Of a stretch of DNA of 42,156 nucleotides, positions 17,295 through 26,298 are shown piece after piece (the stretch's first letter is position 1; the number at the start of each line of letters is the position of its first letter). The DNA is from JBFJVZ01 sp041623895 (lineage in GTDB: Bacteria; Planctomycetota; Planctomycetia; Pirellulales; Pirellulaceae). Under the pieces are notes generated by a model, which saw only the letters and a list, made by a program, of their open reading frames with translations, was not told where the DNA came from and did no database searches. The translations under genes and the position numbers were made by a program. Location: contig JBFJVZ010000012.1 in the NCBI GenBank assembly GCA_041623895.1, forward strand, positions 1 through 42,156. Direction: 5' to 3'.

Positions 17295-18350
17295 TCACTT
17301 GGTTGCTTGAGCGATGATTTTCAGCCCTGCGGCGACGACGTTTTCCCGCCACGTTTCAGCTTTCGGACAAAAGCACTCCAACAATTCTCGTTTTGCTCGT
17401 TGGTATGTTGCATCTGTCGACCGATTATAGAAATGCACCCGGTTTTCCTTACGAAGCGAGGCCAGCACCCGAAGAGGCGAGTAGGTTCCGAACTCGGCAG
17501 TCACGAATCGGTAATCGCGATCTTTGAATCGGTGCAGCAACCACGCACCCATCGCCCCCACAGCGACGTAGCCGACCGCGCCGGCGTCAGCGAGCGGTTC
17601 CACACGATCGCTGTCGAAAGTATTTCGGTACCAATCACATGCGGGGTTAGCCGCTGTGTGCAACAACGACAACCGGTAGTCAGAAAACTTGCCCAAGCCA
17701 CTATGGAAATCGACGTGAACAATTTCCTGAGCGTTACCAAGCCAGGATTCGATGTTGTCTTGCACGATTCGCGTGGACGCGGTGGCTGTCTTGCCGCCAA
17801 AAAACAGACCCTTGGGGTACTCATATTGACCGCTCGCAACTGCTTCCCTGATCGCCGGCATTCCTGATTTCAGCAGGGTGTAAAGCGCGCGAAAAGTAAA
17901 AAAGTCGGCCCGTCCAGCCGGCGTCGCCGGATTGAGCAAGCCGTTGAGTTGGTGGTAGCCCGGCGGAGCTCCCGAGTAGTTGTCTTGGGTACGATGAAAA
18001 TTGCGATTCAGATCCACATTGTCTTCGTTAAATCGTCTGAGGTTGTCGAAACCGTAAGGATTGATGGCGTGGATGAAGACCATCCGGATGTTGTCAAAAT
18101 CCGCCGTCTTTCGGTCGCTGAGCCAGGCTGATTGAATGGCCGATCCAAAGAATCCTTCCACACCGTGAACACCAGAGGAAACGATAATCGCTTTTGCCGC
18201 ATCCGAGCTTCCAATGGTTGCGATATCGATTGTCAGGTGCTTGCTGACGTCGATCGCATGGGCGGAACGTTCGGCATCCAAGCGGGAAGCGGCTTGGCGG
18301 AATCGATCGCGAGCTTGCTGATAGTTATCGGAAAAAAATCGGCTAGTCAC
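17295..18350 (-). CDS. DUF2817 / M14-like zinc peptidase
   Basis: I choose the GTG at 18350 as the start because it overlaps the methyltransferase stop by 8 bases (GTGACTAG), giving 351 residues; a longer open frame runs further into that gene. The fold is a zinc carboxypeptidase-like domain with H62-x-x-E65 (SSGVHGVEGFFGS), DLNRNF near 113, H216 in VHVDFHSGLG, and E286 in TAEFGTY as the likely catalytic glutamate. The family is predicted to hydrolyse peptides or acyl groups; no signal peptide is visible. It is part of the minus-strand run with methyltransferase and zinc-ribbon genes, but a shared pathway is not obvious. Confidence 0.86.
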   Translation of the reverse strand: MTSRFFSDNYQQARDRFRQAASRLDAERSAHAIDVSKHLTIDIATIGSSDAAKAIIVSSGVHGVEGFFGSAIQSAWLSDRKTADFDNIRMVFIHAINPYGFDNLRRFNEDNVDLNRNFHRTQDNYSGAPPGYHQLNGLLNPATPAGRADFFTFRALYTLLKSGMPAIREAVASGQYEYPKGLFFGGKTATASTRIVQDNIESWLGNAQEIVHVDFHSGLGKFSDYRLSLLHTAANPACDWYRNTFDSDRVEPLADAGAVGYVAVGAMGAWLLHRFKDRDYRFVTAEFGTYSPLRVLASLRKENRVHFYNRSTDATYQRAKRELLECFCPKAETWRENVVAAGLKIIAQATK

Positions 18351-19044
18351 GGGGACTCTTGCGAGCTTGTAGTACGGTCCACAACAAGTAACGCCACGGG
18401 CAATCAACAATCTCGAAACCGGCCTCGTTGAGCCAGCGCAGCTGATCGCCTAATGAGTCATGATGGTCGTGCTGCTGCTGGTGCTGCATCCACATCTGCC
18501 ATTCTTCGTCGGTCGATCCCGCCGCCGAGGAGATTTGATGCCAGTTGTCGATATGACGTTGGTACAGATCGCTCGTCGCGCCGGCATGTTGGTCGACGTA
18601 CGCAAACGTGCCTTGTGGTTTTAGCCAGCCGTGAATGCAGCGAAAAAGTTGTTGTTTCTCCGTTGACGTCAAGTGATGCACGGAGATGCTGGATGCGACC
18701 AGGTCAAAGGATTCGTCGTCATAGGCGAGGTTGCGAAAATCTTTTTGTTGAAAGTCAAGACGGTGATCGTCACCGAGACGCTGACGGCACTGGTTCAGTG
18801 ATTCACCCGAGACGTCGACTGCCGTGATCGTCGCGTCAGGAAACTTTTCCGCCAACAACACCGTCAAGTTTCCGGTCCCCGTTCCGAGTTCAAGAATCGA
18901 ATCGACAGCATGTGACTCCGGCAAGTAGTCCAACAAAGCCCACAACATCTCTCGATAGCGGGGAAAGCACCGCTCGATGGTCGCCGTGTAATCGTCGGTC
19001 AACGAGTCAAAGAAGCGGCCCACAGAGTTTGGCTGGTCATTCAT
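18343..19044 (-). CDS. Class I SAM-dependent methyltransferase
   Basis: The start at 19044 (233 residues) has a GGAAAGG Shine-Dalgarno 9 bases upstream; an upstream ATG at 19062 in the same frame is less well placed. The Rossmann methyltransferase motif I is ELGTGTG (52-58), the acidic SAM-ribose ligand D77 lies in AVDVSGES, and motif IV is SFDLVASSISVHHL. It resembles the UbiE/YrrT-like family. The small-molecule or protein substrate is unknown. It starts 4 bases after the zinc-ribbon gene's stop and ends overlapping the peptidase start, so all three are probably co-translated. Confidence 0.9.
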   Translation of the reverse strand: MNDQPNSVGRFFDSLTDDYTATIERCFPRYREMLWALLDYLPESHAVDSILELGTGTGNLTVLLAEKFPDATITAVDVSGESLNQCRQRLGDDHRLDFQQKDFRNLAYDDESFDLVASSISVHHLTSTEKQQLFRCIHGWLKPQGTFAYVDQHAGATSDLYQRHIDNWHQISSAAGSTDEEWQMWMQHQQQHDHHDSLGDQLRWLNEAGFEIVDCPWRYLLWTVLQARKSPRD

Positions 19045-19048
19045 TAAG

Positions 19049-19597
19049 TCAATCCTTTCCACCCAGCCAAGCCGCCAGAGCTTTCAAGTCGGCGGCGTCC
19101 ATTGCCAATACTAAATCTTGTCGATGCAAACCGTGGATCGCCAAGATATGGTCCGCATGAAAGACAACGCTGTCGCCCAGGTTTACTTCGTGCAATCGCG
19201 ATTCCACCAGAGGATTGTCGACGCGACCGGTGAACCAATCACCATCGCGTGCGGAGATCTGAACCCAAAAATCCTCGCCCCAGCCGCGGGACGGCACTTT
19301 CTGATCCGGCAACGGCACCAACGAAGCCGGATGTTCGTGCCTGAGAATCGGTTTTTTCATTTCGCCGTTGCACGACGGGCACGAACATTTCTGGGGAGCG
19401 TCTTCGTGGACCGAGAAACGAGGTGAATCGATACGTAATTCCACGAAGTGTCCCAAGGTCAAATGCTTCTTCAACACATCGTGCGGAATCTGAAACTGCT
19501 CGCCGTTTTCACGGTGCATCTGGACACCATTGACGAACTCGTAACCGTTGGCGAACTTCTGCCGCTGAAATCGGAGTTGTCGATCGTCTTCGCTCAA
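19049..19597 (-). CDS. CxCxxC zinc-ribbon protein of unknown function (TTG start)
   Basis: The best start is TTG at 19597, preceded 7 bases upstream by a strong GGAGGGG, giving 182 residues; the open frame begins earlier at 19630 without such a signal. C71, C73 and C76 in KCSCPSCNG form a probable zinc or iron site together with another ligand that I cannot place. The C-terminal part (RDGDWFTGRVDNPLV, LGDSVVFHADHILAIH) is reminiscent of DUF2314-like segments that read as a beta-rich domain, but the match is weak. I do not recognise a function. It opens the tightly spaced group with the methyltransferase and peptidase. Confidence 0.75.
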   Translation of the reverse strand: MSEDDRQLRFQRQKFANGYEFVNGVQMHRENGEQFQIPHDVLKKHLTLGHFVELRIDSPRFSVHEDAPQKCSCPSCNGEMKKPILRHEHPASLVPLPDQKVPSRGWGEDFWVQISARDGDWFTGRVDNPLVESRLHEVNLGDSVVFHADHILAIHGLHRQDLVLAMDAADLKALAAWLGGKD

Positions 19598-19620
19598 TGA
19601 ACCCCTCCAGGGTGAAAAAC

Positions 19621-19664
19621 AGAAGAACATCCAATATCGAACAAGGAATGTCGAAGGACGAAGT
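19621..19664. repeat. Possible dispersed intergenic repeat
   Basis: The stretch around CCAATATCGAACAAGGAATG and TCGAAGGACGAAG resembles short intergenic sequences that recur many times in planctomycete and verrucomicrobial genomes. Only one copy is present here, so repetition cannot be shown from this window. The rest of the 19598-19801 gap contains a run of eight G residues at 19702-19709 and a GCGGG/CCCGC stem. Confidence 0.3.
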
Positions 19665-19801
19665 AGTCGGGAACGGAGAACCGTGGTGGACCTATCTTAA
19701 GGGGGGGGCGAAGCGGGCGAGGCTCCCGCCCCCGGATCCGAGCAGGTTGATTTTTGAAGTCAGGATTATGCGAGCGGGCGAGTGCATTTATACTATCGCA
19801 G

Positions 19802-22672
19802 ATGATTCCCCGCCTCGCCGTATTCTCCATCTTTGTCTTCTCCTTGCCAGCGGTCGCCGATGAAGCGGCTTCGCTGGAGCTTTTTGAAGATCACGTGCGA
19901 CCGACGTTGTTGGACCAGTGCATCCGTTGCCACGGAGAAAAGAAACAGCAAGCGGGATTGCGGCTCGATTCCGCCGAGGCCTTGTTAGTGGGTGGCGATT
20001 CGGGGCCGGCCATCACGCCGGGTGATCCGGACGCAAGTCTGCTGGTCCAGGCGATTCGCTACGACAATGTCGAATTGGAAATGCCGCCCCGCGGCCGGCT
20101 TGCTGACAAGACGATAGCGGCCATCGAAAAGTGGATCCGGCTCGGCGCCCATGACCCCCGCGTGTCCGGTCAGTCGCCCAGCAGCTTGCACACGACCAAG
20201 CCAACATCGCCCAGCGTCGAAGAAGGCCGCAGCTTCTGGTCTTTCCAAGCAATCAAGAATCCAATTCCTCCCGACGTCGATCAAGCCGACTGGCCACTGA
20301 CCGACATCGACCGATTCATTCTGGCCCGGTTGGAGCAACAGGGACTCAAGCCAGTGGTGGATGCGAATCGCGAGAACTTGATACGGCGTCTGTACTATGA
20401 CTTGATCGGTTTGCCGCCGACGCCTGACCAGATTCACCAATTCGCCAACGATCTTTCCCACGACGCTTACGAGCGACTGGTCGACGGGCTCTTGGATTCG
20501 CCGCATTTTGGTGAACGTTGGGGCCGGCATTGGTTGGATGTCGTCCGCTATGCCGAATCCAGCGGCGGTGGTCGCACGCTGCTGTTTCCCGATGCCTGGC
20601 GATATCGTGATTACGTGATTGACTCATTCAACGACGACGTGCCTTTTGACCGCTTTATTCGCGAGCAAATCGCGGGCGACTTAATCCAGTGCGACAACTG
20701 GCAAGACAAACGCCGCAATCTCATTGCCACAGCCTTTCTATTGCTGGGGCCGACCAATTACGAATTGCAAGACAAAGATATTTTGGAAATGGACATTGTC
20801 GATGAGCAACTTGACACGATCGGTAAAGCGTTGATGGGAATGACGATCGGTTGTGCGCGTTGTCACGATCACAAATTCGATCCGATTCCGGCCCATGATT
20901 ACTACGCCCTGGCGGGCATCCTGAAAAGCACCAAGGCCGTTATTCACTCTAATGTGTCGACTTGGAACAAGATTGAGTTGCCCTTGCCGCCGGAGGAAGA
21001 GGCCATCATTCAAGCCCACCAGGACCGCATTGCCGACACAACACAACGACTCGCCGATGCTACCAAAGCCTGGAAGCAGGCCGGCGGCAAGCCGAACAAG
21101 AATGCGAAGGCTTTGTCAATCGCTGCCGGCTCGCTGCCAGGCATCGTCGTTGACGATACAGCGGCCGAAAGCATTGGTGAATGGATGAAATCAACGTCCG
21201 TCGGCCAATTTATCGGTGAGAGCTACATTCACGACAAAACCGAGAACAAGGGCGAGAAGCGAGTTGTCTTCCGACCCAAACTGCTCAGCCCTGGCGAGTA
21301 TGAAATCCGCATCAGCCACACGCCGGCGACCAATCGATCAACATGCGTGCCCGTCCACGTACATCACTCCGACGGCGAATCAATCGTAACCATCGACCAA
21401 AAGAAACCGGCGCCAATTGATGGAGTGTTTACATCACTGGGTACGTTTCGACTTGATCCGGCAGCAGATCCGCGCGTGGTTGTTTCCAACAAAGGCACCG
21501 ACGACGGTGTGGTGATTGCCGATGCCGTGATCTTCATCGCCAAAAACTCGGCTTCTGCGGAGTCATCCAAGCAATCACCGCCCAAAGCTGACGATCCAGC
21601 CAATCCAGAAAGACTGAGCGAACTTGAGAAAGCGGTCGACGCCTTGAAGGCTGAATTGGATGCTTTGCAGAAGTCGGCACCGAAACGACCGATTGCGATG
21701 GCGTGCGCGGACGAGAACGAGCCGGCCGACATTCACTTGGCAATTCGCGGCGTCGTGCACAATCAAGGTCCGCTGATCCACCGCGGCGTGTTGCAGGTTG
21801 CGTCCTCGAGCGGCTTCCCCGAGATTTCGGCCAAGCAAAGTGGACGTGCAGAACTTGCCCAATGGATCACCAATCCCGCTCACCCGTTGACAGCGCGGGT
21901 GTTGGCAAATCGCGTTTGGTATTGGCTGATGGGGCGCGGTCTGGTACCGACCGTCGATAACTTTGGCAGCACGGGTGCGCGGCCTTCGCATCCGCTGTTG
22001 CTGGATCATTTAGCGTACTCGCTCATCGACCAAGGTTGGTCTGTCAAGAAAATTGTGCGACGAATTGTGCTCTCCCGAGTTTATCGGCTCAGCACATCCG
22101 CCAATGCTGCAGATGCTGCAATGGATCCCGAGAACCGGCTGTTGTGGCGAATGAACCGCAAACGTCTTCGTGCCGAAGACATTCGCGACACGCTGTTGTT
22201 CGTTGGCGGAACACTCGATTTGGCTGGCGGTGGATCAACGATCAAGCCAGGCACGAGCATCGAGTATGGTTACCAATTCACTGACAAGCGACGTAGCGTG
22301 TATCTGCCGGTCTTCCGAAACACGTTGCCTGAAATCTTCGAAGTGTTTGATTTCGCGGATCCAAATATCCAGCAAGGCCAACGGACGGAGAGCACGATTG
22401 CTTCGCAGGCCCTATTGATGATGAACCACCCGCTGGTGATTGAGCAATCGGAGGCGGCAGCAGGGCGGATGCCGGAGGATTTTCAATTTGACACAGTCGC
22501 CGGCGTTCAACATGCTTATTACCAGGTGCTGGGACGTGCCCCCAGCCCCGCAGAGCAAAACGTGGCTGTCGACTTTGTCGATTGCGGAGGGCAAACGCCC
22601 AGCCGGCAAGCGCGCTGGGCGATGCTGTACCAAACCTTGTTGGAGTGTGTTGATTTTCGCTACTTGAATTAG
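19802..22672 (+). CDS. Planctomycete PSCyt1-DUF1549-DUF1553 cytochrome protein
   Basis: The ATG at 19802 starts a signal peptide (MIPRLAVFSIFVFSLPAVA), giving 956 residues; an upstream in-frame ATG would extend it unnaturally. PSCyt1 contains heme site C40-x-x-C43-H44 (CIRCH) near the N-terminus. The DUF1549 (PSCyt2) region has RRLYYDLIGLPPTPDQI, FGERWGRHWLD and a second CARCH (C351, C354, H355). Two short coiled-coil-like stretches and a carbohydrate-binding-like insert follow, then DUF1553 (PSD1) with HPLTARVLANRVW and the RRSVYLPVFRN block. It is extracytoplasmic. It pairs with the DUF1501 protein 126 bases downstream, a partnership repeated across planctomycetes whose biochemical role is not established. 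Confidence 0.95.
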   Translation: MIPRLAVFSIFVFSLPAVADEAASLELFEDHVRPTLLDQCIRCHGEKKQQAGLRLDSAEALLVGGDSGPAITPGDPDASLLVQAIRYDNVELEMPPRGRLADKTIAAIEKWIRLGAHDPRVSGQSPSSLHTTKPTSPSVEEGRSFWSFQAIKNPIPPDVDQADWPLTDIDRFILARLEQQGLKPVVDANRENLIRRLYYDLIGLPPTPDQIHQFANDLSHDAYERLVDGLLDSPHFGERWGRHWLDVVRYAESSGGGRTLLFPDAWRYRDYVIDSFNDDVPFDRFIREQIAGDLIQCDNWQDKRRNLIATAFLLLGPTNYELQDKDILEMDIVDEQLDTIGKALMGMTIGCARCHDHKFDPIPAHDYYALAGILKSTKAVIHSNVSTWNKIELPLPPEEEAIIQAHQDRIADTTQRLADATKAWKQAGGKPNKNAKALSIAAGSLPGIVVDDTAAESIGEWMKSTSVGQFIGESYIHDKTENKGEKRVVFRPKLLSPGEYEIRISHTPATNRSTCVPVHVHHSDGESIVTIDQKKPAPIDGVFTSLGTFRLDPAADPRVVVSNKGTDDGVVIADAVIFIAKNSASAESSKQSPPKADDPANPERLSELEKAVDALKAELDALQKSAPKRPIAMACADENEPADIHLAIRGVVHNQGPLIHRGVLQVASSSGFPEISAKQSGRAELAQWITNPAHPLTARVLANRVWYWLMGRGLVPTVDNFGSTGARPSHPLLLDHLAYSLIDQGWSVKKIVRRIVLSRVYRLSTSANAADAAMDPENRLLWRMNRKRLRAEDIRDTLLFVGGTLDLAGGGSTIKPGTSIEYGYQFTDKRRSVYLPVFRNTLPEIFEVFDFADPNIQQGQRTESTIASQALLMMNHPLVIEQSEAAAGRMPEDFQFDTVAGVQHAYYQVLGRAPSPAEQNVAVDFVDCGGQTPSRQARWAMLYQTLLECVDFRYLN

Positions 22673-22695
22673 ATCGCCGTCGAGGTGAACTTAAT

Positions 22696-22767
22696 AAAGT
22701 CGTCGTTTGCGCCGCCAACGAACGGGGAAGGTCAAGCGCGTTCGTGCGCAGAGCGAACGACGACTTT
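22696..22767. promoter_or_regulatory. Imperfect inverted repeat between the cytochrome and DUF1501 genes
   Basis: The left arm at 22696-22712 (AAAGTCGTCGTTTGCGC) and the right arm at 22751-22767 are complementary at 15 of 17 positions, with a 38-base loop. A further CAAACGACGACGATG follows directly. It may attenuate or stabilise mRNA between the two genes. The stem lacks the T-run of a rho-independent terminator. Confidence 0.5.
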
Positions 22768-22798
22768 CAGCAAACGACGACGATGTGGACCCCTTAAT

Positions 22799-24232
22799 AT
22801 GCAACCAGCAAGCCCCATCAACATCAATCGACGATCGGCTCTAAAGTCCTTTGGCTGCGGCTTTGGTTTCTTGTCGGCAGCCGCCTTAGCGCACCAGCAA
22901 GCACTCGCCGCCGTCGCTAATCCGCTAGCAGCCACGCAGCCTCATTTTCCAGCCCGCGCGAAGCGGGTGATTTTTTTGTTCATGCAGGGCGGACCAAGTC
23001 ACGTCGATACCTTTGATCACAAAGCACTGCTCAGCAAACACAATGGCGAAATGCGGGAATTCGATGATGCCCGCACTTTGGCCAAGACCAGACAGATCGT
23101 CAAACATCGTATCTTTCAATCGCCCTGGAAGTTCAAGCAGTACGGCGATTGTGGGCAACACGTTTCCGAACTGTTTCCACATATCGCGCAGCATGTCGAC
23201 GATCTTTGCTTCCTGAAAGGCATGCACACCGACGGTGTTGCGCACGGTCCGTCAACCTTGTTCTTGCACACCGGGTCGATCAACTTGGTGCGCCCGTCCG
23301 TCGGTTCTTGGGTGCTGTATGGGCTGGGCACTGAGAACGAAAACCTGCCAGGCTTTGTGACGATCCAGCCATCGATGGGCAATGGCGGGCCGCGAAACTA
23401 CAGCAACGCTTTTCTGCCTGCGCACTTTCAGGGAACCGCCGTGGGACGCGCCGGTGTACCGGCAGAAGATGCGAAGATTCGCAACCTGGTGAACAAGAAT
23501 CTCTCGCCTGCTGGTCAACGTCAGCAGTTCCAATTGCTTCGTGAATTGAACAACTTGCAGTTGGAGAATCGCGGTGGTGATCAAAAGCTCGAGGCGGTCA
23601 TTCACGCTTACGAACTCGCCTGGCGGATGCAGCAGAATGCGCCGGATATTTTGGATCTGTCCGCCGAGCCCGAACATGTGTTGCGAATGTACGGGATCAA
23701 CCAGAAAGGCACGGACGATTTCGGACGTCAATGTTTGATGGCAAGACGCCTGGCGGAATCGGGAGTGCGTTACATCCAAGTCAACTACGGCGACAACACC
23801 AACAACCCGCGGTGGGACCAACACTCGAACTTGGAAAAGCACGCCGAGCACGCCTTCAACACCGACAAACCGGTTGCTGGCTTGCTGGCTGACTTGAAGC
23901 AGCGAGGTCTGTTGGAAGACACGCTGCTTTGGTGGGGCGGTGAATTTGGCCGCACACCGTACGCCCAAAAGAACGGCACTGGTCGCGACCACAATCCCTA
24001 CGGCTTCACGAATTTCTTGGCCGGCGGCGGCACGAAACCTGGATTCAGTTTCGGCGAGACAGACGAGTTCGGCCATCACGCCGTGGCGGGCAAAGTCCAC
24101 ATGCACGACTGGCACGCCACGCTGCTACATCTGCTGGGCATCGACCATGAAAGGTTGACGTACATGCACGACGGTCGCCCCTTCCGATTAACCGATGTGC
24201 ACGGCGAAGTCGTCAAAGAGATCATGGTCTAA
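22799..24232 (+). CDS. DUF1501 Tat-exported sulfatase-like protein
   Basis: The start at 22799 gives 477 residues and a twin-arginine signal (NRRSALKSFGCGFGFLSAAALA), typical of the family; the open frame begins earlier without support. DUF1501 belongs to the alkaline-phosphatase/sulfatase superfamily: visible parts are VIFLFMQGGPSHVDTFD near the N-terminus, GDNTNNPRWDQHSNLEKH, WWGGEFGRTPYAQ and GRDHNPYGFTNFLAGGG. No formylglycine C/SxPxR site is present, so sulfatase activity is not implied. It is always found next to DUF1549/DUF1553 cytochromes such as the upstream gene, suggesting a shared extracytoplasmic process. Confidence 0.95.
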   Translation: MQPASPININRRSALKSFGCGFGFLSAAALAHQQALAAVANPLAATQPHFPARAKRVIFLFMQGGPSHVDTFDHKALLSKHNGEMREFDDARTLAKTRQIVKHRIFQSPWKFKQYGDCGQHVSELFPHIAQHVDDLCFLKGMHTDGVAHGPSTLFLHTGSINLVRPSVGSWVLYGLGTENENLPGFVTIQPSMGNGGPRNYSNAFLPAHFQGTAVGRAGVPAEDAKIRNLVNKNLSPAGQRQQFQLLRELNNLQLENRGGDQKLEAVIHAYELAWRMQQNAPDILDLSAEPEHVLRMYGINQKGTDDFGRQCLMARRLAESGVRYIQVNYGDNTNNPRWDQHSNLEKHAEHAFNTDKPVAGLLADLKQRGLLEDTLLWWGGEFGRTPYAQKNGTGRDHNPYGFTNFLAGGGTKPGFSFGETDEFGHHAVAGKVHMHDWHATLLHLLGIDHERLTYMHDGRPFRLTDVHGEVVKEIMV

Positions 24233-24268
24233 TTGACGAAGCTTCCGATGGCAAGATCCGCGGTCCGA

Positions 24269-24622
24269 TCAGCGAGACCGAATCCGTTTTTGCACATCGG
24301 TTTCCAGCACGCCGAATGCTGCCTCGTGACGCGTGACCGTCAGCTGCAAGACACCCAGCAGTCGCTTTGCAGTAAGCCAGCTGGTTACGATGCGCTGTGA
24401 GACGACGATTGGTTCGGTCGACGCCCCGGTGGGCTGGGGATTGAGACCAAAGTCGATCAGCAACTCTTCCGGTGTTCCGGAGATGCGGCAAAAATTTGCA
24501 TAGCCAGCCACAGCGTCATGATCACGGACCTGAATTTGTGCCGGCTGCGCTACCGCTGTTGCTGGAGGCTCAGACACTGGCGGGACCGTGAGTTGTCCGG
24601 CCGTCGTTTTTGTTGGTTCCAT
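24269..24622 (-). CDS. DUF3467 protein
   Basis: This 117-residue protein has a variable N-terminal part rich in Pro/Ala and a conserved core ARDHDAVAGYANFCRI-like, SGTPEELLIDFGLNPQP, EPIVVSQRIVTSWLTAKRLL and RHEAAFGVLETDV, which matches DUF3467. The function of the family is unknown; it is small, acidic to neutral and cytosolic. A Shine-Dalgarno AGGA lies 8 bases before the ATG. It lies 175 bases downstream of FloA on the same strand and converges on the DUF1501 gene. Confidence 0.88.
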   Translation of the reverse strand: MEPTKTTAGQLTVPPVSEPPATAVAQPAQIQVRDHDAVAGYANFCRISGTPEELLIDFGLNPQPTGASTEPIVVSQRIVTSWLTAKRLLGVLQLTVTRHEAAFGVLETDVQKRIRSR

Positions 24623-24705
24623 TTTCTTAATCCTGAGTCGGGTGCTGGGAAAGGGGGGAATCGACTTGGTTCTGGAGCATGTGCATGAATGATGCCCTCA
24701 TGGTG

Positions 24706-24727
24706 GTAGGCCAGCACGTGGCCTGGC
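24706..24727. repeat. Half copy of the GTAGGCCAGG palindromic repeat
   Basis: GTAGGCCAGCACGTGGCCTGGC here matches one arm of the 37427 element in its outer and inner bases (GTAGGCCAG ... CCTGGC) with a changed middle. It lies in the gap between FloA and DUF3467. The second arm is not seen. Confidence 0.55.
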
Positions 24728-24797
24728 AGCAAGATCGCAGGACGCGTTCCGGCCTCCACGGTTTTGAATCGGCTACATGAAAAATGAAGACCTTTCG

Positions 24798-25853
24798 TCA
24801 GGCGATCGATTCGTCAGGTCCGTGTTGGCCGTGGATTACTTTCAGCGGTGTCTCCGCGGCGTCTTCCGCGTACAACCGGCCGGCGCGAAAAGCGTCGGCC
24901 AGCGCGGTCGGCAGTTCGGCTTCGGCCAGCACCAAGTGGGCGCGATTCTCAGTCACCTTGGCCTTCATTTGTTGGCAATGTGCAATTGCTTTGGCGCGTC
25001 GTACTTCGGCGTGCGCGCGAGCCATCCGAGTATCCGCATTGGCCTGGTCAGTCTGCAGACGGGCGCCGATATTTTCACCAACATCGATATCCGTCATGTC
25101 AATCGAAACGATCTCGAAGGCAGTGTTGGAGTCGAGACCGCGGCTGAGAACACTTTTGGAAATGCGATCGGGCATTTCCAACACATCCATGTGTGATGCG
25201 GAGGAACCGACGGCCGAAATGATACCTTGGCCAACGCGAGCAATGATGGTTTGTTCGGTTGCACCACCGATCAATTGATCCAAATTCGTGCGCACGGTGA
25301 CGCGGGCACAAATCCGCAGTTCAACGCCATTCTTTGCCACGGCGCTCAAGGTGGCTTTCTGGCGATTGGTGGGATCGGGGCAGTCGATCACTTTTGGCGA
25401 GACACTTGTTTGCACGGCATCCAGCACATCACGACCCGCCAGGTCAATCGCGGTCGCGCGGTCGAAGTCCAAATCGATGTTGGCGCGATGGGAAGCGATG
25501 ATTGCTCGAATCACCTGCATCACATCACCGCCCGCCAAAAAATGCGCCTCCAATCGTTCCGTGCTCAAGCCGTTTTGACTATTGATGTCCAAACCGGCCT
25601 GCCGGATCATGATCTTGGCGGTGACAATCATGCGAGAGTTGACTTTGCGAAAAGTCATGCCGATCAAGCTGACAAAGCTGACGTCTGCGCCGGACATGTA
25701 TGCTTGGAACCACAGCGCGCCATAGTTCAGCAGCACCAGCACGACAATCACCGCCGCCAATATGGCGACGGCGATTGCACCAATAGCCAGCGATCGCTGC
25801 AAATCGGCGAGGACAAGAGCCCCGGACGAAGCCAGGGTCTGTGGCTCGATCAC
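24798..25853 (-). CDS. floA: Flotillin-like protein FloA
   Basis: This 351-residue membrane-raft scaffold protein matches the FloA (UPF0365) family. A hydrophobic segment at about 25-45 (AIGAIAVAILAAVIVVLVLL) anchors it, followed by VSLIGMTFRKV, NGLSTERLEAHFLAGG, RVTVRTNLDQLIGGATEQTIIARVGQGI, and a C-terminal Ala/Glu-rich helix (LQTDQANADTRMARAHAEVRRA). It organises membrane microdomains. The start is GTG at 25853 with GGTGA upstream. Its usual partner NfeD is not visible next to it; instead a cold-shock gene precedes it and DUF3467 follows. Confidence 0.93.
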   Translation of the reverse strand: MIEPQTLASSGALVLADLQRSLAIGAIAVAILAAVIVVLVLLNYGALWFQAYMSGADVSFVSLIGMTFRKVNSRMIVTAKIMIRQAGLDINSQNGLSTERLEAHFLAGGDVMQVIRAIIASHRANIDLDFDRATAIDLAGRDVLDAVQTSVSPKVIDCPDPTNRQKATLSAVAKNGVELRICARVTVRTNLDQLIGGATEQTIIARVGQGIISAVGSSASHMDVLEMPDRISKSVLSRGLDSNTAFEIVSIDMTDIDVGENIGARLQTDQANADTRMARAHAEVRRAKAIAHCQQMKAKVTENRAHLVLAEAELPTALADAFRAGRLYAEDAAETPLKVIHGQHGPDESIA

Positions 25854-25870
25854 TTTTCACCGCCAGGCAT

Positions 25871-25892
25871 ACTGGTGCTTTGCAGCACCAGT
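25871..25892. promoter_or_regulatory. Perfect 9-bp hairpin upstream of floA
   Basis: ACTGGTGCT at 25871-25879 pairs exactly with AGCACCAGT at 25884-25892 around a TTGC loop. It lies 18 bases before the floA start codon and about 85 bases after the csp stop on the minus strand. It could terminate csp transcription weakly (no T-run) or structure the floA leader. Confidence 0.5.
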
Positions 25893-25975
25893 GAACGTCG
25901 ACAAAAATCGATGTCGCTAGTCGCCCGGTTTGCGATCATGGCGAACTCCGGTTCGCACTTGACTTCCGCTGCATG

Positions 25976-26176
25976 CTAGTCTTCCTTGACCTGGACGTTT
26001 TCTGCGCGCGGCCCTTTCGGTCCTTGTCCAACGTTGTAAGTGACCCGTTGGCCTTCACGAAGCTGTTCAAAAGTCACACCTTCAAGTGCGGAACTGTGAA
26101 AGAACATGTCCTTATCAGTGCCGTTGTCGATGAAACCAAAACCCTTGTCGGTAATGCGTTTGATCGTACCTTCCAT
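25976..26176 (-). CDS. Cold-shock (CspA-family) protein
   Basis: The 66-residue protein starts at the ATG at 26176 with GGAG 7 bases upstream; a longer open frame exists but gives an unnatural N-terminus. It is a single OB-fold cold-shock domain with RNP1 KGFGFI at 11-16 and RNP2 MFFHSSA at 24-30. It binds single-stranded RNA and DNA and melts mRNA structure. The conserved aromatic pair is present. It belongs to a cluster with a DEAD-box helicase and RRM protein nearby, all RNA chaperones. Confidence 0.95.
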   Translation of the reverse strand: MEGTIKRITDKGFGFIDNGTDKDMFFHSSALEGVTFEQLREGQRVTYNVGQGPKGPRAENVQVKED

Positions 26177-26298
26177 TCCTACTCTCCAAAAATCTTTAAA
26201 ATCAAGTTGTGCGGTCAAGGATGCGCGAAACGCTCGCGTGCTCTCAACCCCACGTGGGTAAACGGTGATGTCTGTTTTACATGCTGAATCGATTGAAT

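Noticed and set aside
23252..24115. 287-residue minus-strand open frame
   Set aside because: It lies fully antisense to the DUF1501 gene, whose motifs are clear, so it is a shadow.
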